Notes: generated by a model from the sequence alone, not told the origin. 64,000 bases of DNA from Antarcticibacterium arcticum (GCF_007993795.1 NZ_CP042476.1:1860001-1924000), one strand, 5' to 3'. Numbered from the stretch's first letter, positions 18,535 to 28,194 are shown. A program made the numbers and translations.

Positions 18535-19355
18535 AGTTTGATACGCCGTCGTAACATTTTAAAAGGATTTGTGATAAATTTGCCAATCCGAAATTCTAAG
18601 CTATTCAAGATTTTTTGTTCAGTTTTTTCTACAACCTCAAGTCTGGCAACCAAATGATCTACGAAAGATTCATAATGAATCAAATACAGGTCTTTATGTT
18701 TAAAATATATGTATTTTAATAACTCATATTTCTTAGATCTAGCAATAGAAGAATTAGATATTTTTTTTTGTCGATAATTAAATAAAATCTCTGGGATTAC
18801 TTTTGAAATTCCTCCATTTTTTAATAATCGAATATAAAACTCCCAGTCTTCATAACCATCCTTCATATCTTCATCATAACCGCCGGAATTATAAAAATCC
18901 CTTTTTCTGAAAATCGAATTACCAATAGCACAATTATACAGAAGAAAATCCTTTAATTCTGCCTCCTTTGGTTTAATAATCTTCAGAATTTCTTTTTCCT
19001 TAAATATATTAGCATAACAAGTCACTATTTTGATCTGTTCATCTTTGGAAATTATTTCCAGAGCCTTAGCTGCAAAACTTGGATCAAAATAATCATCACT
19101 GTCCAATACAATAATGTAATCCCATTTTGAATTTTCTATTCCTATATTTCGTGCTGCACTAGCTCCTTTATTTTGTTGGGTAATAAGTTTATCTATTTTA
19201 GGTTCAAGATTTTTTAATACAGCTTTAGTCTCAATATTAGATCCGTCGTCAATTACAATAATTTCTTTTTGTTGAAGAGTTTGAGCTAATGCGGAAGCCA
19301 CAGCCTGCTCAATATACTGGGCATCATTGAAACAGGGGATTATAATTGATACCAT
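18531..19355 (-). CDS. glycosyltransferase family 2 (GT-A)
   Basis: A compact 274-residue GT-A enzyme: MVSIIIPCFNDAQYIEQAVA, KEIIVIDDGSNIETKAVLKN, the DxD motif in YIIVLDSDDYFDPSFAAKAL near residue 90, and DGYEDWEFYIRLLKNGGISK near residue 165. The C-terminus ends in a basic tail (FKMLRRRIKL) that may contact the membrane. It is coupled to the downstream GT2 gene by ATGA, and 7 bases separate it from the upstream GT4 gene. Confidence 0.85.
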   Translation of the reverse strand: MVSIIIPCFNDAQYIEQAVASALAQTLQQKEIIVIDDGSNIETKAVLKNLEPKIDKLITQQNKGASAARNIGIENSKWDYIIVLDSDDYFDPSFAAKALEIISKDEQIKIVTCYANIFKEKEILKIIKPKEAELKDFLLYNCAIGNSIFRKRDFYNSGGYDEDMKDGYEDWEFYIRLLKNGGISKVIPEILFNYRQKKISNSSIARSKKYELLKYIYFKHKDLYLIHYESFVDHLVARLEVVEKTEQKILNSLEFRIGKFITNPFKMLRRRIKL

Positions 19356-19362
19356 TATCGCA

Positions 19363-20592
19363 CTAGTTCTGGTTTAAATAAATATTTTTCCATCGCTTGG
19401 AAATTTCGATTAATGAAAAATTAGTTTCTATAAATTTAGGAGCTTCCTGAGACATTCTTTTCCTTAGATTTGGGTTTAGAATTAATTTTTCCACGGCATC
19501 AATATATTCGTTTAGATTACTCTCTTCACAAACAAATCCGGTGTTATGATTTTGAATAGTATTTTTTACACCACCAGAATCAAAGGCAACTACTGGTAAA
19601 CCGCTGGCCTGAGCTTCTAAAGATACAATCCCCTGACTTTCCCTCATTTCACCAAAAGGTATGGAAGTCATAAGAAATATATCTGATATCCAATATTGTT
19701 CTCTTATTTCTTGTTGAGATCTTGATCCCAATAAATGCACCTTGCCCTTCAAAGAAAGTGATGAGATTAATTTCTCAAGAGCCCCATATTGGGTTCCGTA
19801 TCCAATAATATTATAGCAAATATTATAACCCCTTTTAATTAATTCGTCTACAGCCTTTATGCCTAAATGGTGTCCTTTAATTTCCTCCAATCTTCCAACG
19901 GATAGCAGTTGTATTACTTTTCCTTGTTTAAAAATATTATTATGATTTGTAGAGAAAAATTCAGTATCCACTCCCACTGGTATGACTCTCAAGTTCTCTT
20001 CAGGACAGCCTAATTCTTTTATCATATTAGCAAGATACGGGGTATTAGCCACAATTAAATTATCACCCTTAAAAAGGTTATTATAATAACCGTTGTTTGG
20101 AATATAACCGTTAATCGGAAAAAAAACATCGTGACCATGAAAGGAAACTATTAATTTTCCTTTAATGGATCCCGAGGTTTTTAAAATATCTACGGGATGA
20201 ATATTGGTACCATATTGTACATGGATAATATCGGCATATTTAAATTTCTGATAAAAATCGTATTCAAATATCCAGGATAGACTAAACTTCTTTTTTTTTA
20301 AATAAAATTTTCTAAGTTCAGATAATCGGTTTATATTTTTTAAAAAAAGCCAACTTGCATTTAATGTTTTTAAAAATTTATTGGCGGGAATCTTATAATC
20401 CTCTAAAATGATCTTTTGCTCTATTTTGTATTGTTCTATTAAATCCCTATGGGAACTGGAATCTATATCAAGCTTTTTTTTGACCAATAAATTCACGGAT
20501 AAACCTATTTTAATGGCAATGATGACCTGTGAAATTATAAATGTTTCAGACAAATGGGGGAATTCTTGGATTTTAAAAATTATAGTTTTCAT
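19363..20592 (-). CDS. glycosyltransferase family 4 (GT-B)
   Basis: A 409-residue GT4: acceptor-domain HVQYGTNIHPVDILKTSGSI near residue 125 and LIVSFHGHDVFFPINGYIPN. The donor domain has LLSVGRLEEIKGHHLGIKAV near residue 225 and, at residue 310-340, FGEMRESQGIVSLEAQASGL (the E-x7-E element) followed by VVAFDSGGVKNTIQNHNTGF. The VGRLEEIKG and 'FHGHDVF' phrases are typical of colanic-acid-type WcaL/AmsK-like enzymes, which gives a hint but no proof of galactosyl transfer. It is preceded 2 bases upstream by the next GT2 gene. Confidence 0.85.
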   Translation of the reverse strand: MKTIIFKIQEFPHLSETFIISQVIIAIKIGLSVNLLVKKKLDIDSSSHRDLIEQYKIEQKIILEDYKIPANKFLKTLNASWLFLKNINRLSELRKFYLKKKKFSLSWIFEYDFYQKFKYADIIHVQYGTNIHPVDILKTSGSIKGKLIVSFHGHDVFFPINGYIPNNGYYNNLFKGDNLIVANTPYLANMIKELGCPEENLRVIPVGVDTEFFSTNHNNIFKQGKVIQLLSVGRLEEIKGHHLGIKAVDELIKRGYNICYNIIGYGTQYGALEKLISSLSLKGKVHLLGSRSQQEIREQYWISDIFLMTSIPFGEMRESQGIVSLEAQASGLPVVAFDSGGVKNTIQNHNTGFVCEESNLNEYIDAVEKLILNPNLRKRMSQEAPKFIETNFSLIEISKRWKNIYLNQN

Positions 20593-20594
20593 CT

Positions 20595-21611
20595 TTACAC
20601 CCTCTTAATCCTCAGTTTCAGCTTCGATTTGACGATTTCAATGATTTCAGAAGGGTGTAAATATTTTAAAGCTTTAATTCTCCAACCTTTTGTAATTTCT
20701 TTATTCTTATTTGTCAGGAAAACTTTAAAGATTATTTCCTTTCTGAATCTATCAATAACCTTTGAAAACTCTTCAGCAGGATAAATCGCTGATTCTAAAT
20801 TTTTCATCCTGAGATGATCTAACCAAGTTAAAAATAATTGCATTTCTCCCAGCGTAAAATAATTCCTGAATTCAAGGAATTTTGTAAGTATTTCATCAGG
20901 ATATTTTTCCTGAGAATAATTAATTTTTTTGAAAAGAGCAAGTCTAAGGTTCACCCCAATTTTTTCTTGTTCATTTTTAAAAATCTGTGTTAATTGCCCG
21001 TCATGATATCGGTATCGAACTAAGGATTCCTGAATATTATAGAATTTCCTTTTCCAGCTTGCTCTAATCCAAAACTCATAATCCTCTCCGTGTTCAAAAT
21101 TTTTATCAAAAAATAAATTTTGTAAAGCTTTCCTTCTATACATAACCGAATTATTATTTATGGAACAATTAAAAAATAACTGCGCTTTAATTTGATTATC
21201 AAGTTCAGGTTGTTTAATTAATTTTCCGGAGAAAAAAGCTTCCATCCAACTTCCACATATAGATATATCAGGATTATTATTGAAAATATTTACTTGTTTA
21301 GCAAATCTTTGAGATTTAGAAATATCATCGCTATCCATTAAGGCAATAAAAGTTCCCCTGGCTTTCTTTATTCCAATATTTCTTGAGAAGGCCACTCCAC
21401 GGTTTTTTTGATTTTGAAAAAATTTAATTCTATTATCAGTATAAGTCCTGATTTTGGAAACTGTCCCATCTACTGATCCATCATCTATAATTATCAATTC
21501 AAAATTATCTAAACTTTGGTCCAAAATGCTATTTATTGCATCCTCTATATATTTTTCCCTGTTATAAACCGGAAGAATTACAGATATTAATGGATTTGTC
21601 ATTTTTCTCAA
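20595..21611 (-). CDS. glycosyltransferase family 2 (GT-A)
   Basis: A 338-residue GT-A enzyme: PLISVILPVYNREKYIEDAI, FELIIIDDGSVDGTVSKIR, the DxD site in FIALMDSDDISKSQRFAKQV near residue 95, and FEHGEDYEFWIRASWKRKFY near residue 170. The C-terminal 120 residues are basic and contain an aromatic helix-rich region. Two in-frame ATGs are possible (21611 and 21602); either leaves the core intact. The gene is divergent from the lone plus-strand GT14 gene, so a promoter for this half of the cluster may lie in the 93-base gap 21612-21704. Confidence 0.85.
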   Translation of the reverse strand: MRKMTNPLISVILPVYNREKYIEDAINSILDQSLDNFELIIIDDGSVDGTVSKIRTYTDNRIKFFQNQKNRGVAFSRNIGIKKARGTFIALMDSDDISKSQRFAKQVNIFNNNPDISICGSWMEAFFSGKLIKQPELDNQIKAQLFFNCSINNNSVMYRRKALQNLFFDKNFEHGEDYEFWIRASWKRKFYNIQESLVRYRYHDGQLTQIFKNEQEKIGVNLRLALFKKINYSQEKYPDEILTKFLEFRNYFTLGEMQLFLTWLDHLRMKNLESAIYPAEEFSKVIDRFRKEIIFKVFLTNKNKEITKGWRIKALKYLHPSEIIEIVKSKLKLRIKRV

Positions 21612-21704
21612 AAACTATTAGTGCAGAAGTGATGAAATCTTATCTTAGTTCTTGCTTAGTAAAGATATGTTTTCATTTTTTATTTGACCCTAAAGTAAAA
21701 AGAA

Positions 21705-22646
21705 TTGAATATTAATTATATCATTTTAGCTCATAAAAACCCAATACAGGTTAAAAGACTTGTTTATAGGTTAAACGAAGAATGGGTAAGTTTTTATATA
21801 CATATTGATGTCAACTTTAATATAGATGATTATAAAAGTGAATTGGATCAAGTAAATAATGTGACTTTTCTGGAGGGAGAGGAAAGAGAAAAGGGAACCT
21901 GGGGAGACATAGGAATTGTTAGGGCAACCATTAATGCGATGAAATTAATTAAAAATAATAACAGAAACGGCTATACAGTTTTATTGAGTGGGCAGGATTA
22001 CCCTCTACAAGGCAATTTAAATATTCTGAACTTTTTGAAGAATAATCCAGAATTTGGATACATTAATTTATTTTCCCTTCCTCACCAGGGTTGGCATATG
22101 GAAGGACTTAATAGAATCAACCGTTATAAAATCAATAAATCTGAAAGAAGAGGTCATTTTTTACAATTGACATCAATATTTGAGGAAGATTTTTATTCTC
22201 TAAAAACCTTTGGACACTTAAACTTTTTACGTAAAGCTGGAAAATTTAAAAAAGCAAAATTAATTTTTAAAAAAAGAAGATTTCCAAAATACCTTAAACC
22301 ATATGGAGGTGGACAATGGTGGGCCCTACCTTTTGGGATGCTGGAATATATCCTTGCATTCCTCGATCAATATCCAAATTATTTAAATTATCATGTTTAT
22401 ACACTATTACCGGACGAAATTTTCTTCCATAGCATCCTAGGATCATCGAAGTTTAGTGATAAGATTCAGCCTGCTATTACTTTTGTGAATTGGGAGCGCG
22501 AACAAGGACCTCTTCCGGTAACTTTCACTAAAAGCGATTTTAGTGAATTAATAAACCAGTCTAACAAAAAACTCTTTGCAAGAAAATTTGACATTGACTT
22601 AGATCAGGAAATTTTGGACCTAATTGACGAAAACTTACAGTCTTAA
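21705..22646 (+). CDS. GT14-type beta-1,6-N-acetylglucosaminyltransferase-like protein
   Basis: Core-2/I-branching family glycosyltransferase (GT14), 313 residues, the only plus-strand gene in the 33-kb glycan cluster. Family features: INYIILAHKNPIQVKRLVYR at the start, FYIHIDVNFNIDDYKSEL, GIVRATINAMKLIKNNNRNG, the hallmark VLLSGQDYPLQGNLNILNFL, then GGGQWWALPFGMLEYILAFL and LLPDEIFFHSILGSSKFSDK with the catalytic Glu region. The start is a TTG; no in-frame ATG precedes it before a stop, and the conserved family N-terminus begins right here. It converges on the next GT2 gene with a 21-base gap. It probably adds a branch sugar. Confidence 0.85.
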   Translation: MNINYIILAHKNPIQVKRLVYRLNEEWVSFYIHIDVNFNIDDYKSELDQVNNVTFLEGEEREKGTWGDIGIVRATINAMKLIKNNNRNGYTVLLSGQDYPLQGNLNILNFLKNNPEFGYINLFSLPHQGWHMEGLNRINRYKINKSERRGHFLQLTSIFEEDFYSLKTFGHLNFLRKAGKFKKAKLIFKKRRFPKYLKPYGGGQWWALPFGMLEYILAFLDQYPNYLNYHVYTLLPDEIFFHSILGSSKFSDKIQPAITFVNWEREQGPLPVTFTKSDFSELINQSNKKLFARKFDIDLDQEILDLIDENLQS

Positions 22647-22667
22647 AAGGAGTTTTTCTTATAATAA

Positions 22668-23615
22668 TTATTTTCTTTTTGCCATGCTTAATAAAATATA
22701 ACCCCTCCCAAAAATAGATACTACCAAGATGGATAAAAGAAATAAAAATGATGACTTCAAACTCATTTCTTTTTTAACGATTTTTGATACCTCACCGCAA
22801 TGCATCGAAAACCTCCCACTTTTTCCAATTTCATAACATAAATTCATCATCCCATTTACAAGTTCCATTCTTGTAAACGTGTCAATTGAAACCTGAATAT
22901 CATAAAATGTTAACAGTCGATTTTCCAATAATTCTTGATTAAAATCTTTAATGGTTCTTGTTAAATTGCTTTGTATACTTTGGGAATGAAGTCTTCGGTG
23001 AGTAACTACTTTTTCAATATAGGATCCATTTTCAGTTTCCAATAACATTTTGCAGAAATAATTATAATCCTGCCAGGATTTCATCTCCTCATTCCACCTT
23101 AATTTTTGAGCTATAAGACGGGTTAAAAGTATGTCATATGTATACCAGTGTATTTTTGATAAAATAAAATCTGATGCCTTAATACCATATTCTTTTTGGT
23201 CATATTTGTAAGGCTTCATTAATATCCCATCTTTAAAATTGGCAGTCTGTGCAACCACAAAATCCTTTTTAGCGTTCGTAATAACATCCACTTTAACCGC
23301 AATATGATCTGGTGTCATTAGATCATCACTATCAAACCAAATTAAATATTCTCCAGTACTCTGTTCAAAACCATAATTACGGCATGAATTCGCCCCCTTT
23401 TTAAAGTTTTCCGGTCTTTTGTGAAATTGTAACCGCTTATCCTTTTGAAAATACTCCCATAATAATTCCTCTGTCCCATCTGTGGAAGAATCATCTACAA
23501 CTATGCATTCCCAATTATTGAAAGATTGGTTTAGAATCGATTCAATTGTTTCCAAAATTAAATGAGCCCTGTTGAAAGTAGGGATGATTATAGAAACAAG
23601 TGGAATATTTGACAT
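22668..23615 (-). CDS. glycosyltransferase family 2 (GT-A)
   Basis: A 315-residue GT-A enzyme: PLVSIIIPTFNRAHLILETI, NNWECIVVDDSSTDGTEELL, the metal site YLIWFDSDDLMTPDHIAVKV near residue 95, and a tryptophan/aspartate motif MKSWQDYNYFCKMLLETENG near residue 190. The C-terminus has one hydrophobic helix (SSFLFLLSILVVSIFGRGYI), a likely membrane anchor. It resembles the paralogues at 16617-17558 and 17584-18534. A 39-base spacer separates it from the methyltransferase gene upstream. Confidence 0.85.
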   Translation of the reverse strand: MSNIPLVSIIIPTFNRAHLILETIESILNQSFNNWECIVVDDSSTDGTEELLWEYFQKDKRLQFHKRPENFKKGANSCRNYGFEQSTGEYLIWFDSDDLMTPDHIAVKVDVITNAKKDFVVAQTANFKDGILMKPYKYDQKEYGIKASDFILSKIHWYTYDILLTRLIAQKLRWNEEMKSWQDYNYFCKMLLETENGSYIEKVVTHRRLHSQSIQSNLTRTIKDFNQELLENRLLTFYDIQVSIDTFTRMELVNGMMNLCYEIGKSGRFSMHCGEVSKIVKKEMSLKSSFLFLLSILVVSIFGRGYILLSMAKRK

Positions 23616-23654
23616 AAGGTTTTAGAAAATAGTTGAACCAGACCGTGCTCTTTA

Positions 23655-24356
23655 TTAAAGATGTTCTATTTTATATAGAAGCAAATACTTGTCGTTATAA
23701 CACATATTATCCTCGGTACAATTTTCAAAGATCTCATCTATTGGATAATTAAAATTAAAAGGAGCAACTTCAACATTAATGGGTCTCCATTTGCCCATTA
23801 AAGCAATATCATTATTTACCATTCTATCCTTAAAACTTGTTGTGAGAAGGTATTTTGAACTGCTCTTTTTAATATTATCTATCGCATTAAAAATCTGATG
23901 ATTTGTTAAATGCACAAATAAATCGCGACAAATAATTAAATCTACTTTTGGTAACGGATCTTCTATAATATCAAGTTGGATAAATTCAATGTTATTAGAA
24001 GAAAATTTCTTGTTTCCTAAAATAATTTCACCTACAACATCGCCGCCGTAATATTGAATACCCTTTAAATCTATTTTTTTCATCCAATAAAAATCTCCGC
24101 AAGGAATGTCCAAAATAGTTTTAATGGAATATTTTTGAAAAAGAACAGGCAGTTGTTTGATTATTTCCCGTGTTTGTAATAAATCAGAACCTGGGCCAGA
24201 TCTGGAAACTTCATTTATTTCTTCACCTTTATGAAATAAATTCTTATCATAAATATTTTTAAAAACTTTCTGATTTTTCCATTTATTATTTCTAGATTTA
24301 TAGATTACCTGTAATAACTTTCGTTTTACTTTATAAAGGGTTTTTCTGATTTTCAT
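23655..24356 (-). CDS. class I SAM-dependent methyltransferase
   Basis: A 233-residue methyltransferase: SAM motif IKTILDIPCGDFYWMKKIDL near residue 75, the strand-2 region IQYYGGDVVGEIILGNKKF, and VDLIICRDLFVHLTNHQIFN near residue 135 (the acidic strand-4 motif). The N-terminal 60 residues are very basic, possibly for membrane contact. It lies between the fucosyltransferase and a GT2 gene, so a methyl cap on fucose or a neighbouring sugar is plausible. Substrate unproven. Confidence 0.75.
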   Translation of the reverse strand: MKIRKTLYKVKRKLLQVIYKSRNNKWKNQKVFKNIYDKNLFHKGEEINEVSRSGPGSDLLQTREIIKQLPVLFQKYSIKTILDIPCGDFYWMKKIDLKGIQYYGGDVVGEIILGNKKFSSNNIEFIQLDIIEDPLPKVDLIICRDLFVHLTNHQIFNAIDNIKKSSSKYLLTTSFKDRMVNNDIALMGKWRPINVEVAPFNFNYPIDEIFENCTEDNMCYNDKYLLLYKIEHL

Positions 24357-24407
24357 ATTAGATTTACTTTATATAGTATTTATTTTATTTGCGCCATTAA
24401 AACTGAT

Positions 24408-25298
24408 TTAAATCCGTAACCATTTAGGAGGGATTAAATCCATTGTCTTTTCATTCATTTCTATATCTTTAAACCAATTTCTTGGAGCTATTACAATTTT
24501 CTCCGGATTTTTATTTAACCAGGCTCCCCACCAGCTAAAGGAACTGTTAGCAATGATGTTATGGGAACATTTGCTCATTAAAATCATATCTTTCCAAGAA
24601 TCTTCACCAAAGTTGTAGTCCACAAAAACAGAATTGTATTCAACCTTAGAAAACTTTTCCCGCACCCAATCTAATTCATCTGAAAAAAAGATCAATGTAG
24701 GGTTCTTAACCTTGCCAGCGATTATGTCAATAGCTTTTAAATAATAATGCATATCACAGTTGCCATGAATATTCTGAATTTCTCTATTAGTAATATAATC
24801 CCCTCTTCTGATGTGAACTGAAACAGTATCCTTTTTATTAATAATTTCCAAAAGCTCTAGATTCTTATCCCCCAGTTGTTTTGGAGAAAAAAGGAAAAGG
24901 TCACGAACATATTCTTCGTTAGAAAGAAAGTATTTATAACTCTGGAAGTACCCCTTTAAATACACAGGAGATTTTAAATAGAGTAAATATTCATGAAAAT
25001 TATAACCGGGTTCTTTAAATATCTTGGGAAAGGGAAAATTAAATCGCTTTTTAAAGCTTGTCATCTTCGAAGGATTAAAATACTTCTCTATTTTCTTAAT
25101 ATCCGCAAATTTATATTTGTTATTAAATACACCTAATTCAAAATTTCTTACTGTTTGTACATTTTTAATTTTTTTTGGATTTTCAAGAACGGTTGAATCC
25201 ACTAAAAGACTGGTTTTTTCGCGTTCTGCTATAATACTTGCTATAGCATATTGAAACATCTGATTACCAAGACCCCCTTGTAATTGAATAACTACCAT
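24408..25298 (-). CDS. GT11 alpha-1,2-fucosyltransferase
   Basis: Transfers L-fucose from GDP-fucose, made by the two genes immediately upstream in the transcript. The GT11 signatures are intact: VIQLQGGLGNQMFQYAIASI at the N-terminus, the donor-binding HxRRGD motif in TVSVHIRRGDYITN near residue 165, and MSKCSHNIIANSSFSWWGAW near residue 250. The length of 296 residues is usual. Some GT11 members make alpha-1,3 links, so linkage is assigned by family only. Its spacing of 27 bases from fcl supports a shared transcript. Confidence 0.92.
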   Translation of the reverse strand: MVVIQLQGGLGNQMFQYAIASIIAEREKTSLLVDSTVLENPKKIKNVQTVRNFELGVFNNKYKFADIKKIEKYFNPSKMTSFKKRFNFPFPKIFKEPGYNFHEYLLYLKSPVYLKGYFQSYKYFLSNEEYVRDLFLFSPKQLGDKNLELLEIINKKDTVSVHIRRGDYITNREIQNIHGNCDMHYYLKAIDIIAGKVKNPTLIFFSDELDWVREKFSKVEYNSVFVDYNFGEDSWKDMILMSKCSHNIIANSSFSWWGAWLNKNPEKIVIAPRNWFKDIEMNEKTMDLIPPKWLRI

Positions 25299-25325
25299 GT
25301 AATTTTAATTTTTTCCTTCTTAAAA

Positions 25326-26249
25326 TCAATCTTGAAATTTATTTTTATAAAAATCTTTAATTCCTTTTTCCAATGGTATCTTATATTTCCAACCTAAACT
25401 ATGAATTAAAGTTACATCCAAGAGTTTTCGCGGAGTGCCATCCGGTTTATCACTGTTCCAGATAATCTCCCCTTCATAATTGACAATTTTTTTTATTATT
25501 TCCACAAGTTCCTTTATTGTTATGTCCTGTCCGGTTCCCACATTCACACTTACATTTCCATGATAAGTTTCCATTAAATGAAAACAGGCTTCAGCAAGAT
25601 CATCCACATGTAAAAATTCTCTCCTGGGAATTCCTGTTCCCCAAACTTCCACATATTCCAGTCCTTTTATTTTTGCTTCATGAAACTTGCGCAGTAGCGC
25701 CGGTAAGACGTGAGATGTCTCCAGATCATAATTATCATTTGGCCCATATAAATTGGTTGGCATAACCGATATAAAATTGCACCCATACTGCCGGTTGTAA
25801 TTCTCACACATTTTCACACCGGCAATTTTAGCAATGGCATAAGGCTCATTTGTGGGTTCAAAAGGTCCCTCCAGAAGATAAGACTCCTTAATAGGTTGTG
25901 GGGCCATTTTTGGATAAATACAGGAGGACGCCAGGAACATTAATTTCTTTACCCCATTAACATAGCTTTGATGGATCACATTGTTCTGGATCATCAGATT
26001 TTCGTATAAAAACTGAGCTCTGTAGGTGTTGTTAGCTTGTATTCCACCCACTGTTGCCGCTGCCAGGAAAACATATTCCGGCTTCTTCTCCTCAAAGAAA
26101 TTTATTACTTGTTTCTGGTCTGTAAGATCAAGCTCTCGTGAGGACCTTAGAATTAAATTTGAAAACCCTTCCTGCTGCAATTTTCTAACAATTGCAGATC
26201 CTACCATACCCTTATGTCCTGCGATATAGATCCCGGAGTTCTTTTCCAT
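25326..26249 (-). CDS. fcl: GDP-L-fucose synthase (first copy)
   Basis: NADPH-dependent epimerase-reductase giving GDP-L-fucose from GDP-4-keto-6-deoxy-mannose. The SDR motif is YIAGHKGMVGSAIVRKLQ. The catalytic Ser region is FLASSCIYPKMAPQPIKESY, and the Tyr-x3-Lys pair is in EPYAIAKIAGVKMCENYNRQ. PTNLYGPNDNYDLETSHVLP and WGTGIPRREFLHVDDLAEAC follow. It starts 13 bases after gmd and precedes the fucosyltransferase. A second, more GC-rich paralogue lies at 47524-48513 and carries an extra internal segment that this copy lacks. Confidence 0.95.
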   Translation of the reverse strand: MEKNSGIYIAGHKGMVGSAIVRKLQQEGFSNLILRSSRELDLTDQKQVINFFEEKKPEYVFLAAATVGGIQANNTYRAQFLYENLMIQNNVIHQSYVNGVKKLMFLASSCIYPKMAPQPIKESYLLEGPFEPTNEPYAIAKIAGVKMCENYNRQYGCNFISVMPTNLYGPNDNYDLETSHVLPALLRKFHEAKIKGLEYVEVWGTGIPRREFLHVDDLAEACFHLMETYHGNVSVNVGTGQDITIKELVEIIKKIVNYEGEIIWNSDKPDGTPRKLLDVTLIHSLGWKYKIPLEKGIKDFYKNKFQD

Positions 26250-26262
26250 TATAAATAAAATT

Positions 26263-27375
26263 CTACTCGTGGTAATTTAATGTATCGTGACCACCTTCCT
26301 TTAAATATTTTTCTTTTTGAAATAATTTTATATCGGCAGCCATCATTTCGGTGATTATTTCATCAAGGGAATAATTTGGTGCCCAGCCCAATTTTTCTCT
26401 GCATTTAGAAGCATCTCCAATAAGAAGATCTACCTCTGTGGGACGGTGATAATTTGGATCAACTTTTACAACCACTTTACCTTCAGGTAATTGAAATTCT
26501 GGGTTTGAGCATTCTACAACCGTTCCCTCCTCATTTTCCATAATTCCTGTGAAACTTAATGTAATTCCTATCCGGTCAAAAGCTTTAATCACGAAATCCC
26601 TTACCGAAGTTGTTACCCCTGTTGCGATCACATAATCATCTGGTTCCTCCTGTTGTAACATGAGCCACATCGCTTCAACATAATCCTTGGCATGACCCCA
26701 ATCCCTCCTTGCATCTAAATTACCAAGGAATAGCGTGTCCTGCATTCCTAAAGCTATCCTGGATGCGGCTCTTGTGATCTTACGGGTAACAAAGGTCTCT
26801 CCGCGTATTGGTGACTCGTGGTTAAACAGGATGCCGTTGCAGGCATACATATTATAGGCTTCCCGGTAGTTTACAGTGATCCAGTAAGCATAGAGTTTAG
26901 CTACCCCATAAGGACTCCTGGGGTAAAAAGGAGTTTTCTCTGTTTGGGGGACTTCCTGCACCTTACCGTATAATTCAGAGGTTGATGCCTGATAGATCCG
27001 GGTTTTTTGGGTTAATCCAAGTAAGCGTACAGCTTCGAGTATTCTTAAGGTTCCCAGTCCATCAATATTTGCGGTATACTCAGGGGTATCAAAACTCACC
27101 TTTACGTGGGACATGGCCCCCAGATTATAGATCTCATCCGGCTGCACTTCCTGAATGATCCTGGTAAGATTCATAGAATCACTAAGATCCCCGTAATGCA
27201 GTTTAAATTTTATATTTGTTTCATGGGGGTCCTGATACAGGTGGTCAACCCTATCTGTATTAAAAGAAGAAGCCCTCCGCTTAATTCCATGCACCTCATA
27301 ACCTTTGGAAAGCAAAAGTTCAGCCAAATAAGCTCCATCCTGACCTGTAATCCCCGTTATAAGTGCTATTTTCAT
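26263..27375 (-). CDS. gmd: GDP-mannose 4,6-dehydratase (first copy)
   Basis: Converts GDP-D-mannose to GDP-4-keto-6-deoxy-D-mannose, the first fucose-pathway step. The SDR nucleotide motif is ALITGITGQDGAYLAELLLS. The catalytic Thr/Glu site is in IYQASTSELYGKVQEVPQTE, and the Tyr-x3-Lys in YPRSPYGVAKLYAYWITVNY. NHESPIRGETFVTRKITRAA is the usual substrate loop. The length of 370 residues is normal. The protein is about 85-90% alike by eye to the copy at 48636-49748. It forms a tight unit with fcl and the fucosyltransferase. Confidence 0.95.
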   Translation of the reverse strand: MKIALITGITGQDGAYLAELLLSKGYEVHGIKRRASSFNTDRVDHLYQDPHETNIKFKLHYGDLSDSMNLTRIIQEVQPDEIYNLGAMSHVKVSFDTPEYTANIDGLGTLRILEAVRLLGLTQKTRIYQASTSELYGKVQEVPQTEKTPFYPRSPYGVAKLYAYWITVNYREAYNMYACNGILFNHESPIRGETFVTRKITRAASRIALGMQDTLFLGNLDARRDWGHAKDYVEAMWLMLQQEEPDDYVIATGVTTSVRDFVIKAFDRIGITLSFTGIMENEEGTVVECSNPEFQLPEGKVVVKVDPNYHRPTEVDLLIGDASKCREKLGWAPNYSLDEIITEMMAADIKLFQKEKYLKEGGHDTLNYHE

Positions 27376-27393
27376 TAAATATTCTCTTTCTTC

Positions 27394-28194
27394 TTACCCA
27401 ACATACCAGATCTCCGGCAATTTAATTGTTTTCTTATTAGTGTTATTCCTGTCCAAACGATGAGGAATTTCGATTTCATTTCCCAATTCGATAATTTCGT
27501 TTTTTCGTAAAAAAGAAAATTCGGCGACCACCGGAAATTCAATACCATTTACCTCTTTAATACCACAACAGTTATTAGGGTGAATATGAACACAAACATG
27601 ATTTTTAAGCAGTTTATCAAAAGCCTTTTTTGCTTTACTAAAATATTTCGGATTCCATAACATGTGTAGCTCATGAAATTCAATGACTACTATTTTAAAT
27701 CTCTTCAAGGTTCTTAAAGAGGTTGAGTTTAAAACTTCATATTCATATCCTTCAATATCCATTTGTAACAACAAATCGGCTTTGGGGTCTATACCGGCAT
27801 CCAAAATCCAATTTTCAAGGGTAATAAAATCATCCTTTCCTTCCTTTCCAATGAACTTCTTGATAAAATTATATTGAGGATTGCCTGGAACTGGATTTAC
27901 AACTGAAGCATCTGCCATATATATCTTCATTCCCATTTTTGCACAAGCACTTTCAAAACTTGTTACATTACCTACTCCCGGCGAAAAACAGGCTTCAATA
28001 TCTTTCAAAACATCAGGGACAAGATATCCGCCATCGTTTTCATTTCCTAACCTAATCAATTCTATCCCAGTGTTTTCCGGTCTTAATCTGGAAATTAGTT
28101 TTATTATATCATTCTTATTAGGATTTCTATATCGAAGTTTTTCTAAAAATAATTTAATTTTTTTTCTCAATATTTTATGCAAAAGTTTTTTCAT
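27394..28194 (-). CDS. FkbM-type methyltransferase-like protein
   Basis: A 266-residue protein of the FkbM-like class. ELIRLGNENDGGYLVPDVLK near residue 45 and ACFSPGVGNVTSFESACAKM form the SAM-side fold. MKIYMADASV follows, then the characteristic ADLLLQMDIEGYEYEVLNST near residue 140. VVIEFHELHMLWNPKYFSKA corresponds to the later acidic strand. The N-terminal 25 residues are strongly basic. It lies between gmd and a GT2 gene and so probably methylates a glycan hydroxyl. It is divergent from the FkbM gene at the window start, and the acceptor is unknown. Confidence 0.7.
   Translation of the reverse strand: MKKLLHKILRKKIKLFLEKLRYRNPNKNDIIKLISRLRPENTGIELIRLGNENDGGYLVPDVLKDIEACFSPGVGNVTSFESACAKMGMKIYMADASVVNPVPGNPQYNFIKKFIGKEGKDDFITLENWILDAGIDPKADLLLQMDIEGYEYEVLNSTSLRTLKRFKIVVIEFHELHMLWNPKYFSKAKKAFDKLLKNHVCVHIHPNNCCGIKEVNGIEFPVVAEFSFLRKNEIIELGNEIEIPHRLDRNNTNKKTIKLPEIWYVG

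Noticed and set aside
24408..27375. Complete colanic-acid-type cluster
   Set aside because: Fucose genes are present, but there is no WcaJ-type primer, Wzx or Wzy, and export is by an ABC transporter.
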